Below are positions 52,601-60,576 of a stretch of 64,000 nt of DNA, piece after piece. Under the pieces are notes generated by a model, which saw only the letters and a program-made list of their open reading frames with translations, did no database searches and was not told the DNA's origin. Each line of letters opens with the position of its first letter. Positions within the stretch are counted from its first letter, which is position 1. The DNA comes from Curvibacter microcysteis (GTDB taxonomy: Bacteria; Pseudomonadota; Gammaproteobacteria; Burkholderiales; Burkholderiaceae_C), in NCBI RefSeq assembly GCF_028649455.1, contig NZ_JAQSIO010000002.1, positions 558,001 through 622,000 on the forward strand, read 5' to 3'. The position numbers and the translations under genes were made by a program.

Positions 52601-53559
52601 GTGTCCAGGGCCCAAATCGCCCCTTGGTGCCCGCCGCTGTCCAGGCGCAGAAAAGGTTGGTCCGGCGGGCCTTCACCCCGTCGCAGGCTGGTGGCCGAAG
52701 GCGCCGCGCCCGCCGTCGGGCGGGCCGAGGCCAGCACCGGGTTGGCGCTGGGGTTCGGGCGGGCGCCGGGCTGGGCCGAGCCCGCATCCAGCCGCAGGTC
52801 GCCGACCAAGCCGCTGACCAGCCAGGGCCGCTGTTTGCCCTGGGTGTTGGCGTCGACCTCGCCCTGGGTTTGTTCTGCCAACTCCTTGAGCGAGAGCCGG
52901 GTGTTCAGCAGGTTGCGGTTGAAGGCCAGGGCGAAGGGACTGTGCTCACCCTCGCCATCGCGGGCGGTTTGGCCTGGGCTGGTGGAATACAGCTGCAAGC
53001 TGCCGCGCACGTAGGGCGGCTCGGCAAACCCTTGGCTTCCTTGGCCGCGCGAGGGCAGGCTTCGGCAGGCGTCCATGACCATCACGGACACCCGGGCGTT
53101 GGCCCCTTGCAAAACCGACTGCAGGTAGTTGATGGACAAGCCCCGGGTCTTCAACTGAACCGCGCTCACCTCTTTGGGGAACTGGTCCACCGGGATCAGG
53201 TAGTTGTTGCCGTCCACTTCCAGGCCATGCCCGGCGTAATAGACCAGGGCCAGATCGGCTTTTTGGGCGCGGCGCGCGAAGTCCTCCACGTCCTGGTTCA
53301 TTTGTTGCAGGTTGCGGTCCTTCACCAGCGTGACCGCAAAGCCCAGCCGATCCAGGCTGGTGGCGATCAGCTCGGCGTCACGCACCGGGTTTTTCAGGGC
53401 CACCACCGGCGCGTAGGCCGCATTGCCGATGACCAGTGCCACTTTTCGCCCGGTGGTCTCTGCCGCGTGCACCCCGGACAGGGCCCAGAGGTGGAGCACC
53501 AGCACCAGGGCCAAGCCAGCCCACGCCCCCCACCCAAACCGTCGATGCCACTGCTTCAT
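49648..53559 (-). CDS. Exported protein with two caspase (peptidase C14) domains flanking a WD40-like region
   Basis: Protein of 1303 aa. A signal peptide or anchor (GAWAGLALVLVLHLWALSGV) precedes a first caspase domain (about 37-260): VALVIGNAAYAPV, YYAGHGLEVDG with His111, and VMVMDACRS with Cys165. A Pro/Ala-rich linker leads to a WD40-type region (about 310-890) with units such as WALDTEPSGRWAVTAGDDKT and LAFSPDGRWLAVGTTSDR. A beta-sandwich-like stretch (about 920-1010) follows, then a second caspase domain (about 1040-1290): LLAVGVSTFQDAEVP, FLAGHGFTLGEDH with His1126, and VFFIDTCHAG with Cys1181. Both dyads are complete, so both could be active proteases. The frame opens at a TTG (53577); ATG 53559 is better. 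It follows the sigma, SulP and YbjN-like genes on the same strand. Confidence 0.9.
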   Translation of the reverse strand: MKQWHRRFGWGAWAGLALVLVLHLWALSGVHAAETTGRKVALVIGNAAYAPVVALKNPVRDAELIATSLDRLGFAVTLVKDRNLQQMNQDVEDFARRAQKADLALVYYAGHGLEVDGNNYLIPVDQFPKEVSAVQLKTRGLSINYLQSVLQGANARVSVMVMDACRSLPSRGQGSQGFAEPPYVRGSLQLYSTSPGQTARDGEGEHSPFALAFNRNLLNTRLSLKELAEQTQGEVDANTQGKQRPWLVSGLVGDLRLDAGSAQPGARPNPSANPVLASARPTAGAAPSATSLRRGEGPPDQPFLRLDSGGHQGAIWALDTEPSGRWAVTAGDDKTVRVWQLPEGRLLRVIRPPLDEGLEGRLLAVALSSDGELIATGGATGLSWDGGASVYLFDRRSGVMRQRLAGLPGVVSDLAFSPDGRWLAVGTTSDRAQVLVYSLVTETPPLQLTAPLDPQTPTVTTKVTWAQDGRLALASSIGQLNTYLLELRGRQIVGVPLRVQAVSKMPSYPNTLAFSPDGRSLAVGYTRHPASAGGPAPTPGSAVVEVRDSYTLQHQLVLDTVGLVNQFPAKLAQLNLGALAPWASLDRVAWSADGRQLLGVGQWSVDGRTLARVWSRDTGQVLSNRPTGASTALAVRPLAGGRWLLGFGDGQWGRLQETGSWTALSPAPGADLRGSCCLDSLRLDPSAQAVQFGYELAGGQPLVFDLARRQLRAGTLPQGLAPSQNQLGVTRWLNDTQPTLNGQLLNLRPELPGGPRNEPSNALAELPDRSGFVLGTQLGLYRLDTNGRRLWMRALHTPAWGVNIDRSGRLLVAALGDGTVRWYRLSDGQELLALYVPPDRQRWLLWTPSGYFDAAAGADTLAGWHLNRAKDQESDFFPLQQFRERYHRPDVINQVLRTLDEDQALEVANQSAQRQEPRAPVTQALPPVLELVTGPQRLGGREVQVTLRVRSHADAPMRRLRVWVNGQALAATRWSSSDDSQGQRQLRLDLGPNDTSLRLQADNRHGSSLPLSLTLPGAAEGQEARSRSAAEATPAGEAAQRPKLWLLAVGVSTFQDAEVPALSYAHADARSFADTLLRQRGLGYRDVEARVLTNEGAGRDAILNGLQWLQSQVAEGDVGMLFLAGHGFTLGEDHRYYFGSHDVRLKQLPDTGVPYKAIQDTLLSLNLRGGGSRAVFFIDTCHAGQPALSGGLGGVRLSNGDALNSELARPDSQVLVFASSRSDQLSWEYAPGRHGAFTHALLEGLGDAWKADPYSVGQVTYKGLDAWVSTRVPALTQGRQTPRLIAPPGGLDDFALARRPKAR

Positions 53560-53707
53560 ATGAAAAAATAGAAACAAATAGTAAATAAATGCGAGTTTAG
53601 CCAGCGCACGGATTGATCAAGCACCTGCATGTGCAAAGAAGTACTCCGACACCCGGCCAACAGGCCCGGTGTGGCGTTCTGGCTGCAAAGCGCTGACGGG
53701 GCCGTGT

Positions 53708-54178
53708 TCAGTGGCAGGACGCGCGTGGTTGTTGCTGTTCTTTGCAGGCTCGGGCAATGCACTGCACGAGGTGCTGGAGGGCCTTCAAGTTGCGCGCCAT
53801 GACCGCCTTCAGCAGGGCCGGGTCTGGCGCTTGGTCGCTGCCCGCCAGAAAGCACTCGATGGTGGCACTCAGGCGGTAGCCTTCTTCGTCCTCGCTGCGG
53901 GGGATCAGGTAAGCCTTGGCGGCCTTGCAAGTGCGGTTGGCTTCGTTGACCACATTCAGCGCGCTGACCAGGTCCAGGCCCGTGCTTTGCTGGTTGGCAA
54001 AGCTGGGGTAGACCAGCATCAGGTACTCGGGGTCTTTGTCCGCGTCCAGGCGGACATACAGGCTGCCGAGGTCGGGGTGGCGAAAAATGACGTCTTGGTC
54101 CTCGTCGATGTGGGCCATCAGGCCCAGTTCTTCTTGGATCAGCGTTTGGTAGCGTTCTGCCAGGGTATTGGGGCGCAT
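53708..54178 (-). CDS. YbjN-like / type III chaperone-fold protein
   Basis: Soluble protein of 156 aa with an alpha/beta pattern like the YbjN and CesT/Tir chaperone fold: RYQTLIQEELGLMAHIDEDQ, FRHPDLGSLYVRLDADKDPE, YLMLVYPSF, then the helix DLVSALNVVNEANRTCKAAK and the strand YRLSATIECFLAG. YbjN affects envelope stress and motility in enterobacteria, though resemblance here is at fold level and not proven. The ATG at 54178 has a very strong AAGGAGG site 5 nt upstream, and the leader holds a 9-bp hairpin (54208-54242), so expression is probably tuned separately from the SulP gene upstream. The caspase gene begins 148 bp downstream on the same strand. Confidence 0.68.
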   Translation of the reverse strand: MRPNTLAERYQTLIQEELGLMAHIDEDQDVIFRHPDLGSLYVRLDADKDPEYLMLVYPSFANQQSTGLDLVSALNVVNEANRTCKAAKAYLIPRSEDEEGYRLSATIECFLAGSDQAPDPALLKAVMARNLKALQHLVQCIARACKEQQQPRASCH

Positions 54179-54207
54179 GGGAACCTCCTTGTATGCGGAT
54201 GGGTGGG

Positions 54208-54242
54208 GTCAGCAGCGCGCACCGATGTGGCGGGCTGCTGAC
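54208..54242. promoter_or_regulatory. Hairpin in the leader of the YbjN-like gene
   Basis: GTCAGCAGC (54208-54216) is the exact reverse complement of GCTGCTGAC (54234-54242) across a 17-nt loop. It lies between the SulP stop (54322) and the strong ribosome site (CCTCCTT, 54184-54190) of the next gene. It could be an attenuator, an mRNA-processing site, or an end for the upstream transcript. Confidence 0.45.
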
Positions 54243-54321
54243 TCCCTATTCGCCATCCGGCGCAAAAGGTTGGTTGCTGGGCAGAACTTTTTTTGCAGGT
54301 CAGGCCGGCGCCCGGCCGCCA

Positions 54322-55965
54322 TCAAGCCTGCAGGCGCTCGCCCAGCAGCGCCGTGACGGACTCGGGCGTGGCCGTGCTGCTCACGGTCACCGGGTGCTGC
54401 TGGGGGTTCCAGCGCTTCAGGGCTGCGTGCAGTTGGTGGGCGGCCTGAAAGTCCAGGTGGCTGACCTGATCCAGGTGCACTCGCCAGCCTCGCACGGGCA
54501 GGTCGGCGCGCACCGACTGAACGGCCTGAGAGATGCCCGCCAACAGCGCGGGCGTGGCTTGAAACCCCCAGGCCCCTGTCAAGCGCAGGTGCAGTTCGCC
54601 CTCGCGCCAGCTCAGCCGCCAGTGGCGGGGCTGACGGTGCAGGCCCAGCCCGATCCAGCTCAGGACCGCGCCCGCCAGCAGGCCATAGACCGAGTTGTGC
54701 AGCAGCAAGCCCACGCAGACCACCAGCAGCAACAACAACAGGGCGCGACCCAGCACGGGCTGGGGACGCTGGGTCTGCAGGGTCCAGCGCAGCAAATCGG
54801 TGAGCACCCCGGTCAGCATGTCCAGCGCCACCAGCACCACGCAGCCGGCCAGCACGGCCCGCGGCAGCTCGGCCACCCCGGGCAGGGCAAAAGCCAGGAT
54901 GACGGCCAAGGTCAGGCCATGGAACAAGGGGGCTCGGCGGCCCAGCTTGTTCTGGACCTGCAGCATTTGGCTGCGGCTGAACGAGATGGCCACCGGCGGC
55001 AGGCACAGCGCACCACACAGCAGGGTGGCCAGACCGCTCACGCCCAGCTCTCGGTCCATGTTGATGGGGGTTTCCTGGGCTTTGAAACTGTTCAGGGCGC
55101 CCAGGGTGTCGGCCATGCACACGATGCCCAGGCCCGCACCGCCCAGCACCACGGTCAGCAGCCAGGCCGGCTCTTGCAGCAGCCCCAGCAGATGGCCTGC
55201 CGGGGGCCACTGGACCAGCCCGGCTTGCTCCAGCGTCACGCTGCCCAGGGTTCGGCACAGCCCCGGATGGGGCATGAAACGCAGGCACAGCGCGTAGGCC
55301 AACCAACCGACCGCCAGGCCCACCAGCATGCTGGCGGGTGACCAGCGCTTGCGCTGTGGAGGGCCCTTCTCCGTCCAGTATTTGAAGCCCAGGCTGCAGC
55401 CCACCACCAAAGCCGCCACCCCGAGGCCACGCCAGTTGCCCTCGGTGGCGCAGCTGGCCAGCTTCTGGATCTCGCTGCTGATCATGCTCACGCCGCCGGC
55501 GAACAAGGTCCCGCCCACCACCAATTGGGCCAGCAGGCTGCTGACCCGGCTGCCCCAGCGCAAGGCGGCCACCAGCAGCTGGACCAGGCCGGCCATCAGC
55601 ACCAGGCAGGCCCCCAGCAGCACCACACCTTGCAAGCCCAGGGTGTGGACACTGGTGTAGTTCCAGCCCACGCTGAGCAGCCAGCCATACACCAGCATGG
55701 GGGTGGCCCGTGGGCCCGCCAAATGCTTGGGCACCTGGGACAGCAGCTGCGCGATGAACACCGCCACCATCACCGCCGCGACGCAGCGCAAGCTGGTCAG
55801 GCTGACCCAGTTGGGCACCCCGGCTGCCAGCTTGGCGGGGGTGGCCGAACTGGCCATCGACAGGTATTCATTGAAAAACACCACGGCGCTGATGGCGCCC
55901 ATCAGCACGTCCGGCCCCAAAGTGGCCGTGGGCAGGCGTGGCCGGGTGCTTGCCAGCCCCTTCAT
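54322..55965 (-). CDS. SulP-family membrane transporter with C-terminal STAS domain
   Basis: Integral membrane protein of 547 aa. Some 10-12 hydrophobic helices occupy residues 20-430, with SulP-type features such as GWLLSVGWNYTSVHTLGLQG, GLGIVCMADTLGALNSFKAQ, the block SRSQMLQVQNKLGRRAPLFHG (the SGS/SRS region before the last helices), and a C-terminal STAS domain (about 455-547) with LRLTGAWGFQATPALLAG and LDQVSHLDFQAAHQLHAAL. SulP proteins carry anions such as sulfate, bicarbonate or C4-dicarboxylates; this one is divergent and I cannot name the substrate. The frame opens at a GTG (55980), but ATG 55965 overlaps the upstream stop in ATGA, so it is coupled to the small membrane gene. A transporter inside a sigma/anti-sigma unit is unusual. 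Confidence 0.8.
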   Translation of the reverse strand: MKGLASTRPRLPTATLGPDVLMGAISAVVFFNEYLSMASSATPAKLAAGVPNWVSLTSLRCVAAVMVAVFIAQLLSQVPKHLAGPRATPMLVYGWLLSVGWNYTSVHTLGLQGVVLLGACLVLMAGLVQLLVAALRWGSRVSSLLAQLVVGGTLFAGGVSMISSEIQKLASCATEGNWRGLGVAALVVGCSLGFKYWTEKGPPQRKRWSPASMLVGLAVGWLAYALCLRFMPHPGLCRTLGSVTLEQAGLVQWPPAGHLLGLLQEPAWLLTVVLGGAGLGIVCMADTLGALNSFKAQETPINMDRELGVSGLATLLCGALCLPPVAISFSRSQMLQVQNKLGRRAPLFHGLTLAVILAFALPGVAELPRAVLAGCVVLVALDMLTGVLTDLLRWTLQTQRPQPVLGRALLLLLLVVCVGLLLHNSVYGLLAGAVLSWIGLGLHRQPRHWRLSWREGELHLRLTGAWGFQATPALLAGISQAVQSVRADLPVRGWRVHLDQVSHLDFQAAHQLHAALKRWNPQQHPVTVSSTATPESVTALLGERLQA

Positions 55966-56345
55966 GGCTGAACCGTGCACAGCGGGTTGCTCTGCACGGC
56001 GTCCGCCAGCTCGCCCAGGCTGGCGCGCACCGCATCCGGCCCCTGACCGGGGACGTTCAACTCAAAGGCGCCGCGCTCATTGGGGCCTTGCACGATGTTG
56101 GCGTTGAAGTTCAGCATCCAGCGGCGCAGGTCGCGCACCGTGGCCCCCGGTGCAAAGGCCACCTCCAACGCGCCACAGGCGCTGTCGCCGCCGCCTCGGG
56201 TGCCACCGTCCGCACTGCGCGCGGGCGGGCTCTGCCAGGCGGCCATCAGCCCCAAGGCCACCCCCATCTGCACCATCAGCAGCATCAAGACCACACTGAC
56301 CCGCTGGCCGCACCAAGCGGCGGCTTTCTCCAACCATTGCTTCAT
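55962..56345 (-). CDS. Small membrane-anchored periplasmic protein, paralogue of the anti-sigma C-terminal half
   Basis: Protein of 127 aa with one membrane helix (about 16-37, SVVLMLLMVQMGVALGLMAA) and a periplasmic domain from residue 50. That domain aligns with the C-terminal half of the next gene product: both begin at a cysteine (C57 here, C143 there), share the pattern LRRWMLNFNANIVQGPNERG against LNRALLQNGWQVLSGPDSLG, then SLGELADAVQSNPLC against SLGDLAQQLEANPSC. The cysteines are 65 and 64 residues apart, so a disulfide is plausible. It thus looks like the anti-sigma protein without its cytoplasmic part. It overlaps the genes on both sides by ATGA. The start ATG is at 56345. Confidence 0.75.
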   Translation of the reverse strand: MKQWLEKAAAWCGQRVSVVLMLLMVQMGVALGLMAAWQSPPARSADGGTRGGGDSACGALEVAFAPGATVRDLRRWMLNFNANIVQGPNERGAFELNVPGQGPDAVRASLGELADAVQSNPLCTVQP

Positions 56346-57004
56346 TGTTTTTCCTTGTCGGGGTGCGCCGGGGCACCGGGGCATGAGGGGTTGGCTTCCA
56401 GCTGTTGGGCCAGGTCCCCCAGGCTGTGTTGCAGGGTCGGCAGATCGCCACCGGCTTGCAAGCCATAGCGGCCAAGGCTGTCCGGTCCGCTGAGGACTTG
56501 CCAGCCGTTTTGCAGCAGCGCCCGATTCAGCTCTGCCTGCGTGAGGTCACCGCGCCAGCGCACCAACCAGGGGGCGCAGTGGGCGGCCGAGCCGCGTTCC
56601 AGACCTTGTTCAGCCCCGGTCGGCGGGAGCGGGCTGGCGGGCCACAACAGCACCAGCAAGGCCAAGGACTGCAGCGCCAGCACGGAGCCCGTGGCCAGGC
56701 TGTGCCGGTGCATGAATTGGGCCAGGGCTTCGCGCCAGCGGCGCCGCCTTGGCAGGCTCACGGCGCCGGGGGCGCCCAGGCGCTGCGCAAAGGCTTGACG
56801 CGCGGCGTCTTGGCCGGCTTCAAATTGCTGCTCGGCCTTGAGTTGCGCCAAGCCGCCCAGCACCGCCAGGCGGCTGGGCGAGGGCTGGCCCGCTGCGGCG
56901 TCTTGCAACTGGGCTTGTTCTGTGGCGCTCAGGGGGCGGTAAAGCGCCTCGACCAGCAAGTCGTCCTCGGGGCGCAGCGGGGGCTCGTGGTCCGGCAGGC
57001 TCAT
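56342..57004 (-). CDS. Anti-sigma-factor-like single-pass membrane protein
   Basis: Protein of 220 aa. Residues 1-100 are cytoplasmic, acidic at first (LPDHEPPLRPEDDLLVEALY) and basic near the membrane (SLPRRRRWREALAQFMHR). One helix spans about 101-121 (SLATGSVLALQSLALLVLLW), and a periplasmic domain of about 100 residues follows, holding the C143/C208 pair shared with the next protein. The place directly after a sigma factor gene, overlapping it by ATGA, and the topology are those of membrane anti-sigma factors; no zinc HxxxCxxC motif is present. The C-terminal domain type, with IVxGP..G.Y-like core, occurs in some anti-sigma proteins as I remember them. Anti-sigma function is inferred, not shown. 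Confidence 0.75.
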   Translation of the reverse strand: MSLPDHEPPLRPEDDLLVEALYRPLSATEQAQLQDAAAGQPSPSRLAVLGGLAQLKAEQQFEAGQDAARQAFAQRLGAPGAVSLPRRRRWREALAQFMHRHSLATGSVLALQSLALLVLLWPASPLPPTGAEQGLERGSAAHCAPWLVRWRGDLTQAELNRALLQNGWQVLSGPDSLGRYGLQAGGDLPTLQHSLGDLAQQLEANPSCPGAPAHPDKEKQ

Positions 57005-57633
57005 GGCGACACGCTTTGGGTGGGTGCTTGGCTCTTCATGCACAGCTGCAGCTTCTTGATGGCCGAGAACATGCGGCTTTTGACGGTCTCCACCTTGCCC
57101 AGGCCCAGGCGCTGGGCGGTCTCGGCTTGCGACTCGTCAGCCAAGCGCCCTTGCACCACGGAACGCAGCGGGGCGCTCAATTGGTTCAGGCAGTGGCTCA
57201 ACAGCTGCAATTGGTGTTCCAACTCCCAGGCCTCGGGTGGGCGATTTTGATGCGATTTATACAGCTCGCGTTGCAGCCAGGCTTCTCCCTGGGGCGTGTC
57301 CATCAATTCATCAATCGATACCTTGGCCAGGTCTTTGGCTTGCTTGCGCCATGAATCGATCAGTTTGCGGGGGGCTATTTGCCGTGCCAAATACGTCGTC
57401 AGCGCTTGTGCATAAGCGGTGCTGTGGGGCAGGGCATCACATTCAAACCCTTTGATTTTGCCGTCTACCAAATCGGCCAAGGTCTGGCTGATGGCGTCTT
57501 CGGCGTCGTCGCCTGTCACGCTGGGGTATTCAAAGTGAAATCGGCTCAGGGCGTGGCGCCGCAATCCGTCCACAAATGAATCACGGGCGGCGCTGGCGCG
57601 GCGCAAATGATCAAGAAACAAAGGGATGGACAT
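57001..57633 (-). CDS. RNA polymerase sigma factor, ECF-like
   Basis: Sigma-70-family protein of 210 aa, first gene of the minus-strand cluster. Region 2 is around residues 20-105 (TGDDAEDAISQTLADLVDGK, then TYLARQIAPRKLIDSWRKQA), and region 4 around 150-200: LNQLSAPLRSVVQGRLADES, then QAETAQRLGLGKVETVKSRM as the helix-turn-helix. The stop overlaps the next start in ATGA. The ATG at 57633 (MSIPLFLDHL) has no strong ribosome site, only a C-rich leader that carries a hairpin (57670-57687); an in-frame GTG at 57681 lies inside that hairpin. It probably directs transcription of its own cluster; a matching promoter could not be fixed by eye. Confidence 0.85.
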   Translation of the reverse strand: MSIPLFLDHLRRASAARDSFVDGLRRHALSRFHFEYPSVTGDDAEDAISQTLADLVDGKIKGFECDALPHSTAYAQALTTYLARQIAPRKLIDSWRKQAKDLAKVSIDELMDTPQGEAWLQRELYKSHQNRPPEAWELEHQLQLLSHCLNQLSAPLRSVVQGRLADESQAETAQRLGLGKVETVKSRMFSAIKKLQLCMKSQAPTQSVSP

Positions 57634-57669
57634 GGGGCAACAGACGGGGCCGAGGGGCTGAATCCAGGT

Positions 57670-57687
57670 CCGTCTGAACACAGACGG
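57670..57687. promoter_or_regulatory. Hairpin in the leader of the sigma gene
   Basis: CCGTCTG-AACA-CAGACGG is a perfect 7-bp stem with a 4-nt loop, 37-54 bp upstream of the sigma start. A further CAGACGG copy lies at 57641-57647, next to the start codon, so the left arm could pair with either copy. That gives a possible two-state leader in front of a gene with a weak ribosome site, or a protein-binding repeat. Confidence 0.45.
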
Positions 57688-57765
57688 TGGATTAAAAATG
57701 CCAAGCGGGTGATTTTAGGGGGCGCCTCGGACGGAAGTAGGCGCAGCCGTGCGGTATCTCTGCCA

Positions 57766-57784
57766 CATAGAACACTGTTCTATG
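57766..57784. promoter_or_regulatory. Perfect 19-bp palindrome between divergent sigma and zinc-ribbon clusters
   Basis: CATAGAACA-C-TGTTCTATG is a perfect 9+1+9 inverted repeat. A third half-site GAACA follows at 57785-57789, giving GAACA-c-TGTTC-TATG-GAACA. It lies 133 bp from the sigma start and 148 bp from the zinc-ribbon start, placed to control both. A reading as a LexA-like site (CTGT-N8-ACAC) is possible but one base short of the usual CTGT-N8-ACAG. Confidence 0.6.
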
Positions 57785-57931
57785 GAACACCCCGTGGGCC
57801 TTGCTTAACATCCGCGCGAGTCAAGGCGGATGTGGTGTTTTGCATTCCGATTCGTCTTGTTTTTTCATTGTGGCCCCAGCGCCGCAGGGGTGGGCGTCCA
57901 CCTCTGACCCCAGACGAATACCGGAGGTTTT

Positions 57932-59329
<1,398 letters not shown>

Positions 59330-59397
59330 TCGCGGGGCCGGCGGCCCGTGCTTGATCTGATTTTTTGCCAATCACTGAATAAAAAAGAGGGAACACC

Positions 59398-60564
59398 ATG
59401 TCACACAACGAAACACGCGCCACGCCTGCGGCATCCAGCCTGATGGAGCTGCTGCTGCGCTCCGGCGAGGCCTTGCAGAACCGGCAGGCGCTGAGCACTT
59501 TGATCGTCACCGCCGTGGGAGCGGTGTTGCTGATCATGGCCTCGGCCAGCACGGGCCAAGGGGTGGTCATCGCGCTTGGGGGGCTGTTGGCCCTGGTGCT
59601 GGTGCACTCTGGTTTGTCGGCGGCGGGCATCCAGTTGATGGACCAGGCTCTGGGGGGCCAGCCCCGTCCCATGGCGGCGGCCTTGTTGGATGGTTTGTTC
59701 GCGGCAGGCAAGCTGCTGTGCCTGGCCTTGCTGGCGGGCCTGGGACTCGCTGTGGGCCTGCTGGTGTTGGCCGTGGCGTTGTTGCTGTGCAAGATCCCGG
59801 TGCTGGGCAGCTTGCTCATCACGGTGCTCCTGCCCGCCGGGGTGCTGACGGTGGCGTTTGTGTACGCCGCCTTGTACTTCTCGATGGCCATGGTGGGGCC
59901 CGCCGTGTGGTCGGGCTCGTCGATTCGCCATGCGGTGTCCACCTTGTACGTGTTGGCCACCCAGCGCCTGGTGCAAACCGCTTTGGGCGTGGTGCTGCAC
60001 ACCGTCTTGATGACCTTGATTTCGTCGATGCTGGTGGGCTTCATCAGCTTTGGCGTGCTGACCGTGGGCGGGATGAGCGCGGGCATTCTGGCCAGCAATA
60101 ACCTGCAGGGCTTTGGCATGCACATGCTCATGCGGGCGATGAGCGGCATGGGCGGTGACAACGGCCTGCTCCTGGGGGCCGGTTTTGGCTTGGGCATCTT
60201 GGGGGCTTTGGTGGCGGCCAGCCTGCTGTCCATGTTCATCCTGGGGCTGAACCGCTTGTTTTTGCACTTGACGGCCGAGCTGGACGTCTCCAGCGCCGAC
60301 GCGGGCCTGAGCGAGCAGATTCAACGCGCCAAGGAGCGCGCCCGCCAATTGCAAGAAGACGCCCGCCGCCGCGCTGCCGAAGCCCGCGAGCGCGCCGAGC
60401 AAGGCCGCCTGAACCCGGGCCCCACCAGCCCAGGGGCGCCCACTGCGGCGCCGCAAGTGGTGGCCACTTCCCCGGCACCGGCCGCCTTGAGCTGCCGCCA
60501 TTGCCAGGCGCCCGTCGAAGCGGGCGACCGTTTCTGCGAGAACTGCGGCCAATCTTTGGTCTGA
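59398..60564 (+). CDS. Polytopic membrane protein with C-terminal zinc ribbon
   Basis: Protein of 388 aa. Residues 30-290 hold about six hydrophobic helices (ALSTLIVTAVGAVLLIMASA; LCLALLAGLGLAVGLLVLAV; LLITVLLPAGVLTVAFVYAA; and GFGLGILGALVAASLLSMFI among them). A cytoplasmic coiled coil rich in Arg/Glu/Ala (about 305-340, QRAKERARQLQEDARRRAAE) leads to a Pro-rich linker and a final zinc ribbon (SCRHCQAPVEAGDRFCENCG). I recognise no transporter signature. The ATG at 59398 follows GAGGGAACACC. It is 68 bp after the first zinc-ribbon gene, and the third begins 12 bp after its stop, so all three are probably one operon. Confidence 0.82.
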   Translation: MSHNETRATPAASSLMELLLRSGEALQNRQALSTLIVTAVGAVLLIMASASTGQGVVIALGGLLALVLVHSGLSAAGIQLMDQALGGQPRPMAAALLDGLFAAGKLLCLALLAGLGLAVGLLVLAVALLLCKIPVLGSLLITVLLPAGVLTVAFVYAALYFSMAMVGPAVWSGSSIRHAVSTLYVLATQRLVQTALGVVLHTVLMTLISSMLVGFISFGVLTVGGMSAGILASNNLQGFGMHMLMRAMSGMGGDNGLLLGAGFGLGILGALVAASLLSMFILGLNRLFLHLTAELDVSSADAGLSEQIQRAKERARQLQEDARRRAAEARERAEQGRLNPGPTSPGAPTAAPQVVATSPAPAALSCRHCQAPVEAGDRFCENCGQSLV

Positions 60565-60576
60565 GTGAGGTCGCCG

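Noticed and set aside
48563-57633. Phage-defence island
   Set aside because: Caspases and sigma factors occur in some defence systems, but there is no nuclease, NTPase or mobile element within the cluster; an envelope-stress circuit fits the signal peptides and periplasmic domains better.
57775-57790. LexA box CTGT-N8-ACAC before the sigma cluster
   Set aside because: It misses the last base of CTGT-N8-ACAG and overlaps a perfect palindrome of another type, which is the better explanation.
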